Positions 42,101-49,558 of a stretch of DNA of 64,000 nt are shown here, one piece after another. Position numbers and translations under genes: made by a program. The DNA lies in contig NZ_QLYZ01000004.1 in the NCBI RefSeq assembly GCF_003350325.1, positions 49,150-113,149 of the forward strand, written 5' to 3'. Each line of letters starts with the position of its first letter. The first letter of the stretch is position 1. The notes beneath the pieces were generated by a model. It searched no databases. It worked only from the letters and a program-made list of their open reading frames with translations, and was not told where the DNA came from. The stretch comes from Vibrio rhodolitus (GTDB lineage: Bacteria; Pseudomonadota; Gammaproteobacteria; Enterobacterales; Vibrionaceae).

Positions 42101-42471
42101 TAGCGTTAACCAGTGTCGAGTCTGATTCTTTTGACCCATTTATCAAGCGAGTTGAAGCGCTGGTCATGCAGCATTTCCCTGATGCAGATTTTAGTACCTC
42201 TACCGCGGCGAAAATGCTGTTCGTTTCTGAGAGAAGTTTACAACGTCGCTTTAAAGGTGCAACGCAGCGCACGTTCTTAGATTATCTCACTGAAGTACGT
42301 CTGGATAACGCTTGTCGCTATCTACTTGCAGGGCATAAAGTCGCAGACGTGGCTTTTGAATGTGGCTTTAATGACCCTTCCTACTTTAGTCAGCGGTTTA
42401 AACATCGCTTTGGCATGTCACCGACACAGTTTGTTGAGCAAAGTGATGCTCAGCACGAAGAAGTGTTCTGA
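39124..42471 (+). CDS. tfoS: TfoS-like membrane-bound AraC-family regulator of competence
   Basis: The 1,115-residue protein has a signal peptide or first membrane segment (1-19), a periplasmic two-component-type beta-propeller (about 25-620, repeats such as GGMWISTNKGIHFYS and GNIWIANSEGVW), a Y_Y_Y-like domain (about 640-720), a membrane segment (about 728-750), a coiled coil, a degenerate kinase-like ATPase domain (NLDILLNLLFDSLVKR; TDFGAPI in place of an intact G box) and a C-terminal AraC helix-turn-helix (about 1015-1110, GFNDPSYFSQRFKHRFG). This layout, and its place between znuA and feoA, fit V. cholerae TfoS (VC2080), which senses chitin oligosaccharides and switches on the sRNA gene tfoR. 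GTG 39124 follows AAGGA. There is no receiver domain. Confidence 0.87.
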   Translation: MKHTVWVALLYFITHFVYAFDSSPSVFYPLPTESQGRVFAAKQLFLATNGGLWIHDVRGNVLFFDGQSVSPKWGSALPYPSEKLVVENDRFWTFRNNSVYRSTSNTQPEIAFQLPPGSEIQHLGTDSGFIWAIDDAHFHAYDIKSGELSTYSLMGLYRYSSSTSLSVNDALLLKDSWVLATQKGVFVSEKQGFRHVARSKDYGVDNLYYSENRRELILGSVRGAVVYDINNTSKPKYIIPATNVTSVSETTHAYWIGTQNGLYVYSFISGRLEKYSGERDAGYTLAGRRIYALVNDNRGGMWISTNKGIHFYSLFGDKFERFPSQDLSSTEPHERMNNLIAMQNKRGYWVVKDSGFYRLVLGKHKHKQLLYSGRVHNVLEHDDIVWLATDNGIVALEQKTGGKINNHPLVKQFYQQKITHLAMDSQGNIWIANSEGVWCYNVENGQAQLIAEQWMQGSQIGAQLKTMLVTSDDELLLGSENGLYLLRDGQLKYFSQSEKYGAVLSMIEGDSRQIWVASNYGVNILDPARTSFSAVPLVDEHIGPQCLIGNQTGIWLTSSAGLTHFSHQGQAIAHYGQPFGLISNELRNSFCLQDASDPDTLLLGSWHSLIRIHSRDLMVSPLPEANVLFSQVRVNQKLVAFGSIAQTEIVAPYGDSISVQMGIMPNISGSSLEYRLDHESDWTQLEGYQIAIEGLTPGKYTLHVRPVVNVLGNGAERSLAFVVTEPWYLSALAFVGYITVALVLLFAAVYWRSRMMSSANRRLKAQVALKTNQLRHQSRILLSNNHQLRKQLQVRRLIFSQAIQAFRDRLGNLELKMDREDHQTQMRVVEQISSELELLLNVRESQGQELPAYNLSMIFNSTFIGWQEELAKAGIAVEFQSLPDTDSYVVLDYFNLDILLNLLFDSLVKRCSRHQIVYVELSCTQDDVILTMTDFGAPIERNAQGHWSEVTTLVATSGGRIEVTQQETQNTVHLAWRRSEAFDENSVIALESLALTSVESDSFDPFIKRVEALVMQHFPDADFSTSTAAKMLFVSERSLQRRFKGATQRTFLDYLTEVRLDNACRYLLAGHKVADVAFECGFNDPSYFSQRFKHRFGMSPTQFVEQSDAQHEEVF

Positions 42472-42485
42472 TCTTTCCTTCTTTT

Positions 42486-42508
42486 CCGTGTAGTTAAATG
42501 CTACACGG
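42486..42508. other. Hairpin after tfoS
   Basis: CCGTGTAG / CTACACGG with a seven-base loop lies 15 bases after the tfoS stop. No T-run follows on the + strand, so terminator strength is doubtful. From here to 42800 I see no supported gene. Confidence 0.45.
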
Positions 42509-42799
42509 TGAGCATTCTGGGCTATCTTCACCAAGCGAATTGCGCGATGACGGTATAACAGAACACCTTGGCAAGCGTAGGTGCTTTCGCATAATTCTCG
42601 CTGCTTTTCATTTCATGCTGCACGTACTTAGCTGCCCAGCCTTGGTTTTGATGGTGTACTTGTTGACTAGTTTAATATTTAGAGTCGCGAAAAAATGCAA
42701 AGTTAAATGATAGCGTTATAACAAATAACAATACGCCAGAGTCATGATTAGGTAAGGGGGAATATATGGTGAAATTTTTTGCAGATATAACAGAAGATT

Positions 42800-42839
42800 A
42801 AAAAAAAATTCGTGGTATAGCCGGGGGGACCATACCACG
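42800..42839 (-). terminator. Rho-independent terminator of the sRNA candidate
   Basis: Eight-base stem CGTGGTAT / ATACCACG followed on the minus strand by AATTTTTTTTT. The loop GGTCCCCCCGGCT is unusually C-rich and could be the pairing region for a G-rich ribosome binding site. Confidence 0.85.
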
Positions 42840-42926
42840 GGCGTCAATGACACCTTCGCTTGCTGCCGGAGTGGTGCGTGTGCACCACCTCTGGAATTCT
42901 TTGTCTAAGGCAATGTTTGCCCGACG
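42800..42926 (-). ncRNA. tfoR: Candidate small regulatory RNA, TfoR-like
   Basis: On the minus strand this segment forms two clear hairpins. The first (42864-42895) has stem GTGGTGC / GCACCAC extended by outer pairs. The second (42811-42839) has stem CGTGGTAT / ATACCACG with a 13-base loop containing six cytosines, and is followed by AA and nine T, an ideal terminator. A -10-like TATAGT (complement of 42933-42938) would place the 5' end near 42926; the -35 is poor, as expected for an activator-dependent promoter. In V. cholerae the competence sRNA tfoR (102 nt) lies between tfoS and feoA, the same place. Strand and 5' end are my inference. Confidence 0.62.
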
Positions 42927-43208
42927 GAAACCACTATAAAGCCCTTAACTTTTTTTACTTATAAAATTAACGCCAACCTGACATAAGATTTGCGACATTT
43001 GAATTAAGTGACTGTTTTTAAAGTGTTAATTTGTAAAGTTAAAACTAATAAATCATTGTGAAAAGGAGTGTTTCTACTTTTGATGAGTTGAGATTGACGT
43101 TTTTGACGAGGGTTAAATTGACGAAACTTACGCGGAAAAATGGAAATAAACTGTTTTTCATAAATGTAAAATTTGATTTCAGACAACAATCCCCCCGCAG
43201 TGTTTAGT

Positions 43209-43230
43209 TACTATTACTGAGTAAATAGTA
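43209..43230. other. Inverted repeat upstream of feoA
   Basis: TACTATT (43209-43215) and AATAGTA (43224-43230) form a seven-base inverted repeat with an eight-base spacer, overlapping the left part of the Fur-like site. It may be an operator; no regulator is assigned. Confidence 0.4.
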
Positions 43231-43245
43231 ATTACTCTCATTATT
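43227..43245. promoter_or_regulatory. Possible Fur box upstream of feoABC
   Basis: AGTAATTACTCTCATTATT matches 12 of 19 positions of the Fur consensus GATAATGATAATCATTATC, with the right half nearly complete (TCATTAT). It lies 30 bases before the feoA ATG, a sensible place for iron repression. The match is moderate. Confidence 0.45.
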
Positions 43246-43274
43246 AAGAACGCTTACAGATATTGGAATTCCCG

Positions 43275-43502
43275 ATGCAACTATCCAAATTAAGCCAAGG
43301 TCAAGAAGCCACCATCACTGGCTTTGCTGAACTGTCGACCGATGTTCGCAAGAAACTGATGGTTATGGGGCTTTTACCGAACACACCGATTAAGTTGATT
43401 CGCTTCGCGCCAATGGGAGACCCGTTGCAAGTTGAAGTGCGTGGCGTCTCTATTGCAGTGAGAACTAATATCGCCGATGCAATATTGGTAGAGGTAAAAT
43501 AA
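43275..43502 (+). CDS. feoA: Ferrous iron transport accessory protein FeoA
   Basis: FeoA is a small cytoplasmic SH3-fold partner of the FeoB iron(II) transporter. The 75-residue protein has the family's MGLLPNTPIKLIRFAPMGDPLQVEVRG-type core (quoted in part: MGLLPNTPIKL, GDPLQVEVRG). ATG 43275 (MQLSKLSQG) has GGAA six bases upstream; a TTG at 43263 would overlap that site. The stop and the feoB start share one base (TAATG). Confidence 0.93.
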   Translation: MQLSKLSQGQEATITGFAELSTDVRKKLMVMGLLPNTPIKLIRFAPMGDPLQVEVRGVSIAVRTNIADAILVEVK

Positions 43503-45775
43503 TGCAGTATCAAATTTTAACGGTTGGTAACCCAAACAGCGGCAAAACGACACTGTTTAATGGCTTAACAGGTGCTAAGCAGCAAGTGGGTAACTGGGCT
43601 GGCGTAACAGTAGAGAAAAAGACGGGTCGATACACACACTCTGGCGATGAATTTTTATTGACCGATCTACCAGGTATCTATGCACTTGATAGTGGTAATG
43701 ACAGTAACAGTATTGATGAATCAATCGCATCGAGAGCAGTACTGACGCACCCAGCAGATCTTATCGTTAATGTGCTAGACGCAACTTGCCTAGAGCGCAG
43801 CTTATATATGACGCTGCAATTGCGTGAGCTTGGTCGTCCAATGGTTGTAGTCTTAAACAAGATGGACGCGCTAAAGCGAGAGCGCCAAATCATTGATACT
43901 AAAGCTTTAGAAAAAGTACTAGGTTGTCCTGTGGTTGCCCTGTCTGCCAATAACCGCGAACAAATCGATGAATTTAAAGAGTTGCTTCATAAGGTCGTGG
44001 TGCAAGGTGTCACGTTAGATGCAATGAAGCTTGAGTACGGTGCCGCTTTTGAAGCAGCGCTGGATAGCCTTGAAGCAAATTTTGTTGGTCAAGAATCGGC
44101 ACCACGTGCTCTAGCGATCCGCGCTCTTGAGCATGATGTTTTGGTGATTAACTCACTGAAACCAGAGCAGCGTGAACAGGTAAATCAACAGCGCCTTGCA
44201 TTAGATGTTGACGTTGACCTGCACGTTGCCGATACGAAATACACCTTCTTACATGAGCAATGCAAAAAGGTGCGCCGCAGCGAAGGTAAACTGAGCCACA
44301 GCTTTACCGAGAAAGTAGACAATGTCATTTTGAATAAATGGGTTGGTGTGCCTTTCTTCTTCGTCGTGATGTACCTGATGTTTATGTTCGCAATTAACAT
44401 CGGTGGTGCGTTTATCGACTTCTTTGATATTGGTGTCGGTGCATTGTTGGTTGATGGCGGACACTACCTCCTTGATGACCACCTACCAGTTTGGTTAGCG
44501 ACGTTGATTGCCGATGGTATTGGCGGTGGTATTCAAACCGTAGCGACGTTTATTCCTGTCATTGCTGGTCTGTACTTGTTCCTAGCGGTATTGGAAAGTT
44601 CTGGTTACATGTCGCGTGCTGCGTTCGTGCTTGATAAAGTAATGCAGAAGATTGGTTTACCGGGTAAAGCGTTTGTGCCTTTAGTACTTGGTTTTGGCTG
44701 TAACGTACCATCGATTATGGCAACTCGTACTCTAGATCAAGAGCGCGAGCGTAAACTGGCGGCTTCTATGGCTCCGTTTATGTCATGTGGTGCACGCCTT
44801 CCAGTGTATGCGCTGTTTGCTGCGGCGTTCTTCCCTGAAAGTGGTCAAAACGTGGTATTTGCACTGTACCTGTTGGGTATTGTCGCTGCAGTCTTTACTG
44901 GTTTAGTGCTTAAGCACACACTTTACCCAGGCTCAAGCGATAGCTTGGTAATGGAAATGCCGGATTACGAACTGCCAACCATGCAGAATGTGATGATTAA
45001 AACCTGGCAAAAGCTTAAGCGCTTCGTACTTGGTGCTGGTAAAACCATCGTAGTTGTTGTGACGATTCTTAGCTTCTTCAACTCATTAGGTATGGATGGT
45101 AGCTTTGGTAACGAAGACTCAGAAAACTCAGTACTATCTAAAGCATCACAAGTCGTAACACCAGTCTTTGCTCCTATTGGCGTACAGGAAGATAACTGGC
45201 CAGCAACCGTAGGTATTATCACCGGCATTTTTGCGAAAGAAGCGGTTGTTGGTACGCTAAACAGTCTATATGCGCCGAGTGAAGGTGAAGACGGTGGCGA
45301 ATACGATCTAATGGCAAGCTTGGAAGAAGCAGTAATGACCATTCCTGATAACTTGGCGGGTCTAAACTACTCAGATCCTCTTGGTGTTGAAGTGGGCGAT
45401 CTCACCGACAGCTCGGCGGTTGCAGAAGAGCAAGAAGTAGATGCCTCTATCTTTGGTAACTTGAAAGGCTATTTCGCATCGAGTAACGCAGCATTTGCCT
45501 ACTTGATCTTTATCTTGCTTTACACGCCATGTGTCGCAGCAATGGGCGCTTATGTTCGTGAATTTGGTCAAAAATACGCGCGTTTCATCGCGGTATGGAC
45601 CATGGGTTTAGCTTACGGTAGTGCGGCATTGTATTACCAAGCAACACACTTTGCTGATCACCCAGCGACCAGCAGTGCATGGATTGCCGGTATTCTAGTT
45701 GTGGCTGCTTTGGTTTACCGAGCGCTAAAAGCTGCGGGTAAGAAACAACAAGCTTTAGAGGTGCAAATGGCATGA
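43502..45775 (+). CDS. feoB: Ferrous iron transporter FeoB
   Basis: FeoB imports iron(II) across the inner membrane. The 757-residue protein has an N-terminal G domain with G1 GNPNSGKT (about residues 9-16), G3 DLPGIYAL and G4 NKMD, a helical spacer, and a membrane part with the two gate motifs around GYMSRAAFVLD/GFGCNVPSIMATRT and CGARLPVYALFAAAFFP plus EAVVGTLNSLY. Length is typical. It overlaps feoA by one base and feoC by four. Confidence 0.97.
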   Translation: MQYQILTVGNPNSGKTTLFNGLTGAKQQVGNWAGVTVEKKTGRYTHSGDEFLLTDLPGIYALDSGNDSNSIDESIASRAVLTHPADLIVNVLDATCLERSLYMTLQLRELGRPMVVVLNKMDALKRERQIIDTKALEKVLGCPVVALSANNREQIDEFKELLHKVVVQGVTLDAMKLEYGAAFEAALDSLEANFVGQESAPRALAIRALEHDVLVINSLKPEQREQVNQQRLALDVDVDLHVADTKYTFLHEQCKKVRRSEGKLSHSFTEKVDNVILNKWVGVPFFFVVMYLMFMFAINIGGAFIDFFDIGVGALLVDGGHYLLDDHLPVWLATLIADGIGGGIQTVATFIPVIAGLYLFLAVLESSGYMSRAAFVLDKVMQKIGLPGKAFVPLVLGFGCNVPSIMATRTLDQERERKLAASMAPFMSCGARLPVYALFAAAFFPESGQNVVFALYLLGIVAAVFTGLVLKHTLYPGSSDSLVMEMPDYELPTMQNVMIKTWQKLKRFVLGAGKTIVVVVTILSFFNSLGMDGSFGNEDSENSVLSKASQVVTPVFAPIGVQEDNWPATVGIITGIFAKEAVVGTLNSLYAPSEGEDGGEYDLMASLEEAVMTIPDNLAGLNYSDPLGVEVGDLTDSSAVAEEQEVDASIFGNLKGYFASSNAAFAYLIFILLYTPCVAAMGAYVREFGQKYARFIAVWTMGLAYGSAALYYQATHFADHPATSSAWIAGILVVAALVYRALKAAGKKQQALEVQMA

Positions 45776-46002
45776 TTTTAGCTGAACTGAAACAATACAT
45801 TGACGCACAGGGCAGTGCATCTCGTCAGGAATTGGCGAAGCAATTTGCTCTAAGTGAAGATGGTGTTGATGCGATGCTGTCAGTATGGGTGAAGAAAGGC
45901 GTGATTTCGCGCATGATTGATACCAATAAAGCAGACAAAGTAACGCGAGTTCGATATTCAGCCAATCAAGCTAATGCCTTGTCACTGACAGTGACCATGT
46001 AA
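45772..46002 (+). CDS. feoC: FeoC-type small winged-helix protein
   Basis: The 76-residue protein has the FeoC winged-helix pattern (MILAELKQYIDAQGSASRQELAKQF in part: LAELKQYI, SRQELAKQF). It contains no cysteine at all, so it cannot carry the iron-sulfur cluster proposed for enterobacterial FeoC; this fits Vibrio FeoC, which acts by binding FeoB. It overlaps feoB by ATGA and closes the operon before a strong terminator. Confidence 0.9.
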   Translation: MILAELKQYIDAQGSASRQELAKQFALSEDGVDAMLSVWVKKGVISRMIDTNKADKVTRVRYSANQANALSLTVTM

Positions 46003-46022
46003 AGCAATTGCCGTTTTAAATT

Positions 46023-46050
46023 AAAGCCACTTCATCTGAAGTGGCTTTTT
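46023..46050 (+). terminator. Rho-independent terminator of feoABC
   Basis: A perfect twelve-base stem AAAGCCACTTCA / TGAAGTGGCTTT with a TC loop, followed by T. Confidence 0.92.
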
Positions 46051-46083
46051 GCATATTTGGCGTAGTGTCGCGTACTACATTTA

Positions 46084-46512
46084 TTAAGCTTTAGTAAACA
46101 GGCTACTTAACCCAAGGACATTGCCAATTCGAGTGGCGATGGCTTGCTGCTCTTCTTCACTACGAAATTCGCCTTTGGTATTGCCCCAAACAGGACCTGG
46201 CCAAGCGACATCATCTTTGAAGCGAGCAATATGATGAATATGCAGTTGTGGCACCATATTACCTAGCGCGCCAAGATTTAGTTTATCTGGCTGAAAGGTC
46301 GCTTCAAGCGCTTGGCTCACGGCTTGAGACTCAAGTAGAAACTGCTGCTGCTCTTGCATTGGCAAGTGGTGTAGCTCTTTTAGATTAGCGCGCTTAGGGA
46401 CCAATATAACCCAAGGCACAGCCTTGTCTTTGTGCAGCAGCGCCACCGTTAAAGGAAAGTGACCAAGTACTGTGGTGTCGTTAGCCAATTGAGGATGCAG
46501 TTCAAAGCTCAT
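46084..46512 (-). CDS. HIT family protein
   Basis: The 142-residue protein has the histidine-triad fold of nucleotide hydrolases (VPWVILVPKRANLKEL; MVPQLHIHHIARF). The triad motif reads Q-L-H-I-H-H-I: the first histidine of H-x-H-x-H is replaced by glutamine, while the nucleophile histidine and the last are kept. The WPGPVWG ending is typical of this bacterial subgroup. Substrate is unknown. It is convergent with feoC. Confidence 0.85.
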   Translation of the reverse strand: MSFELHPQLANDTTVLGHFPLTVALLHKDKAVPWVILVPKRANLKELHHLPMQEQQQFLLESQAVSQALEATFQPDKLNLGALGNMVPQLHIHHIARFKDDVAWPGPVWGNTKGEFRSEEEQQAIATRIGNVLGLSSLFTKA

Positions 46513-46734
46513 TATTATTTCCGGTTGGGGAGTTTAGGGGATTATAACGTAGCGGAATCGAACGCGCAGCAAAGCTTCGTTACGGATGCGGGGTTTGGGA
46601 ATGCTCAGCCGAGGGCTTCGCTACGGACTTGGGAACATTTGACCTGCGGTCTCACTACGGATGCGGGAACACTCCGCTACGGAAATTGGAACTAGAGATT
46701 TTTGCTCTTGCCGCAAGCTTATCTTTAGGTAAGC

Positions 46735-46811
46735 ATTCCGTATTCCGTATTCCGTATTCCGTATTCCGTATTCCGTATTCCGTATTCCGTATTCCGTATT
46801 CCGTATTCCGT
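46735..46811. repeat. Heptamer tandem repeat (ATTCCGT)x11
   Basis: Eleven perfect copies of ATTCCGT (77 bases). The unit resembles the TTATCCG array near 10.5 kb, and the flanking TACGGA motifs look like partial units. Confidence 0.97.
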
Positions 46812-46848
46812 AAGTTCAGCTTTAACTGAAGGTTCCCGCCTCCCAAAA

Positions 46849-46877
46849 CGAAAAAAACCGACGTTTTCACGTCGGTT
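46849..46877 (-). terminator. Rho-independent terminator of argS
   Basis: Stem AACCGACG / CGTCGGTT with a six-base loop; on the minus strand it is followed by seven T. It lies 78 bases after the argS stop, inside the repeat mosaic. Confidence 0.87.
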
Positions 46878-46954
46878 CTCTCTTATCTCGTAGCGAAGCG
46901 TTCCCGCATCTCGAAGCAAAGCTTCAAAGAAGCTTTGCGCTCCCGCTTCGGCTT

Positions 46955-48688
46955 TTACATACGCTCTAGAGTTTCGATACCCAGTAGCGATAGACCTTGC
47001 TTGATAGTCTTCGCGGTTAGCGCTGCAAGTTTTAGACGGCTTTGTTTCACTGCTTCGTCTTCTGCCACAAGGATAGGGCATGCTTCGTAGAAGCTAGAGA
47101 ATTGACCAGCGAGTTCGAATAGGTAGCTACACATGATGTGTGGTTGACCTTCGCGAGCAACAGACTGTACTGCTTCTTCAAACTGCATTAGTTTAGCGAT
47201 CAGTGCTTTCTCTTTCTCGTCAGTGATCTTAATTTCACCTTGTAGCTCATCCATTGATACGCCAGCTTTAGCGAAAATAGAAGCTACACGAGTGTATGCG
47301 TATTGCATGTAAGGTGCTGTGTTACCCTCGAATGCAAGCATGTTATCCCAGTCGAACACGTAGTCAGTAGTACGGTGTTTAGATAGGTCAGCATATTTAA
47401 CTGCCGCCATTGCAACCGTGTTAGCGATCGCTTTCTTCTCGTCTTCTTCTAGGTCAGGGTTCTTAGATTCGATCAGCTGTGCTGCACGAACTTCTGCTTC
47501 ATCAAGAAGATCAGCTAGACGAACAGTACCGCCCGCACGAGTCTTGAATGGCTTACCATCTTTACCTAGCATCATGCCGAACGCGTGGTGCTCAAGAGAG
47601 ACTGATTCTGGCACGTAACCCGCTTTACGAACGATAGTCCAAGCTTGCATTAGGTGCTGGTGTTGACGAGAGTCGATGAAGTACAGCACGCGATCCGCAC
47701 CTAGTTGCTCGTAACGGTATTTTGCACACGCGATGTCAGTCGTGGTGTATAGGAAGCCACCATCGCGTTTTTGCACGATAACACCCATAGGTTCGCCGTC
47801 TTTGTTCTTGTACTCGTCAAGGAACACAACTTGCGCACCGTCATCTTCAACCGCTAAACCTTGTGCTTTAAGGTCTGCAACGATCTTAGGTAGCATGTCG
47901 TTGTACATGCTCTCGCCCATTACGTCATCACGAGTAAGTGATACGTTTAGGCGATCGTAGTTGCGTTGGTTTTGAATCATGGTTACGTCAACCAGCTTCT
48001 TCCACATTTCTGCGCAGAACTCGTCGCCGCCTTGCAGCTTAACTACGTAGCCACGTGCTTTTACTGCAAATTCTTCATCTTCATCGTACAGTTTTTTCGA
48101 TTCACGGTAGAAACCTTCAAGGTCAGCAAGTTCCATTGAAACTTCGCCAGACTCTTGTTGTACACGCTCTAGGTTTGCGATCAGCATACCGAACTGAGTA
48201 CCCCAGTCACCGATGTGGTTGGCACGAATCACTTTGTGACCTAGGAATTCAAGCGTGCGTACTACCGCATCACCGATGATGGTTGAACGTAGGTGACCTA
48301 CGTGCATTTCTTTTGCTACGTTTGGTGCAGAGTAGTCAGCAACGATAGTTTGCGCTTCTTCTGCCGCAACGCCAAGGCGCGCGTCAGCAAGTGCAAGATC
48401 TGCTTGTTTCGCTAGGAACTCTTCGCTTAGGAAGATATTGATAAAGCCAGGACCAGCAATTTCAGTTTTGCTTGCGATACCGTCTAGATCTAGAACATCC
48501 AATACTTTTTGCGCAAACTCGCGAGGGTTCGTACCTAGTTGTTTAGCTACGCCCATAACGCCGTTAGCTTGGTAGTCACCGAACTGAGGTTTTGCTGATT
48601 GGCGAACAGCGGCAGGGCTGCCTGCAGGTGCGCCAGCGGCTTCTAGAGCCTGAGAAACTTTTTCATTAATAAGTGCTTGGATATTCAC
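46955..48688 (-). CDS. argS: Arginyl-tRNA synthetase ArgS
   Basis: ArgS charges tRNA-Arg. The 577-residue class I synthetase has the HIGH-type motif HVGH ([16 protein letters not shown]), the arginine-specific GDWGTQFGM and the C-terminal anticodon domain ([15 protein letters not shown]). As usual for ArgRS there is no clear KMSKS. The start is GTG at 48686-48688 ([15 protein letters not shown]), five bases after AAGGA; it gives exactly the E. coli length. Confidence 0.97.
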   Translation of the reverse strand: MNIQALINEKVSQALEAAGAPAGSPAAVRQSAKPQFGDYQANGVMGVAKQLGTNPREFAQKVLDVLDLDGIASKTEIAGPGFINIFLSEEFLAKQADLALADARLGVAAEEAQTIVADYSAPNVAKEMHVGHLRSTIIGDAVVRTLEFLGHKVIRANHIGDWGTQFGMLIANLERVQQESGEVSMELADLEGFYRESKKLYDEDEEFAVKARGYVVKLQGGDEFCAEMWKKLVDVTMIQNQRNYDRLNVSLTRDDVMGESMYNDMLPKIVADLKAQGLAVEDDGAQVVFLDEYKNKDGEPMGVIVQKRDGGFLYTTTDIACAKYRYEQLGADRVLYFIDSRQHQHLMQAWTIVRKAGYVPESVSLEHHAFGMMLGKDGKPFKTRAGGTVRLADLLDEAEVRAAQLIESKNPDLEEDEKKAIANTVAMAAVKYADLSKHRTTDYVFDWDNMLAFEGNTAPYMQYAYTRVASIFAKAGVSMDELQGEIKITDEKEKALIAKLMQFEEAVQSVAREGQPHIMCSYLFELAGQFSSFYEACPILVAEDEAVKQSRLKLAALTAKTIKQGLSLLGIETLERM

Positions 48689-48925
48689 ACGCGCTTCCTT
48701 CAAATCTAGGAAATATTGGGGTTTGCCGATTGTGGCGAAAATGGATACTTACAGTATCGGCGCCGTTCAAAATAGCGGCAAACCAAATCGAGTTCACAAA
48801 TTGGCGCACATGATACCAATTTTCTTAAACCGCATACAGGGAGTAATTTGAGTATTTTTCTACTTTTCTTGATGATCTTGTTACTATTAGGAAAAAAGTA
48901 ACCTTTTACTTAAGGAAAAAGCCTC

Positions 48926-49519
48926 ATGTCGTTAGCAAGTGCTGAATTATTACCAGAGCAGTTAAAACAAAAGCTGCCAGAATTTATGCTTAAAATTCAA
49001 AGTTTAAGTGAAAAGTTACAAATCGATTTGACTCAGTTTCAAGCCGACCATATTGCATTACGCATCAATGAACAGGAACTGGCACAGCAAGCACACCAAG
49101 CATGGCTAAATGAAGGCGTAGAAATCTCTAATGCGCAAATCAATGGGCGCCCAATCATTGTGTTAGCTTTCCACCAACCGCTACAGGCGTTAAATTGGCA
49201 AATAGAATGTTTAGAATTGCCATATCCAGCTGAAGGAAAGCTATATCCAGAACAAAGTTGGGAGCATGTCGAATTTGTGATTCCATCACAGGCGCAAACG
49301 GCAGATGAATTTGCTGAGGAGCTCAAGCAGCGTTTTCCAGCGTTAGCCGAGCAGTGGGATAGCCTGGCGGATATGGGCATCAAAGTGAAGCTATCTAGCC
49401 CGAAAGGCGAAGGTGAACGTCTAAACAATCCAACGGTTGCCTTTAAGCATCAGGGAGTGTGCATTAAGCTTCACCCCCATTCACTTAAGGCGATAGTTGC
49501 TTCTGAGCAGTCTGTTTAA
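48926..49519 (+). CDS. yecM: YecM-like VOC family protein
   Basis: The 197-residue protein has the YecM/VOC pattern (ADHIALRINEQELAQQAHQ; NGRPIIVLAFHQPL; IECLELPYPAEGKLYPEQSWEHVEFVIP), with the histidine and glutamate positions that bind metal in relatives. E. coli yecM also lies next to argS. Function is unknown. It is divergent from argS with 237 bases between, and is preceded by AAGGA. Confidence 0.87.
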   Translation: MSLASAELLPEQLKQKLPEFMLKIQSLSEKLQIDLTQFQADHIALRINEQELAQQAHQAWLNEGVEISNAQINGRPIIVLAFHQPLQALNWQIECLELPYPAEGKLYPEQSWEHVEFVIPSQAQTADEFAEELKQRFPALAEQWDSLADMGIKVKLSSPKGEGERLNNPTVAFKHQGVCIKLHPHSLKAIVASEQSV

Positions 49520-49524
49520 ACTCC

Positions 49525-49558
49525 GAGAAACAAAGGGCTAAGTCGGCAAGATTAGCCC
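49525..49558 (-). terminator. Possible terminator of the M16 peptidase gene
   Basis: GGGCTAA (49535-49541) pairs with TTAGCCC (49552-49558), which includes the stop codon; on the minus strand TTTGTTTC follows. The T-run is imperfect. Confidence 0.5.

Larger units (their letters stand above)
46540..46920. repeat. Second mosaic intergenic repeat with heptamer array
   Basis: Between the HIT gene and argS lies a composite of degenerate ~20-base units: CTTCGTTACGGATGCGGG (46575-46592), CTTCGCTACGGACTTGGGAA (46616-46635), CTCACTACGGATGCGGGAAC (46651-46670) and CTCCGCTACGGAAATTGGAA (46672-46691). Then comes the heptamer array, and units in reverse orientation to its right (GTTCCCGCCTCCC at 46832-46844; TAGCGAAGCGTTCCCGCATC at 46892-46911). 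So the flanks face each other around the array. The region holds no credible gene. Confidence 0.75.

Noticed and set aside
42498..42710. Small open frame after tfoS
   Set aside because: No ribosome site, no recognisable protein pattern, begins inside a hairpin.
45772..46002. Cysteine-free FeoC as a decayed gene
   Set aside because: Frame, overlap with feoB and winged-helix pattern are intact; Vibrio FeoC proteins are known to lack the cluster cysteines.
46629..46870. Open frames on both strands through the ATTCCGT array
   Set aside because: Repeat-derived periodic peptides (FRIPYSV and its complement) with no coding signature.
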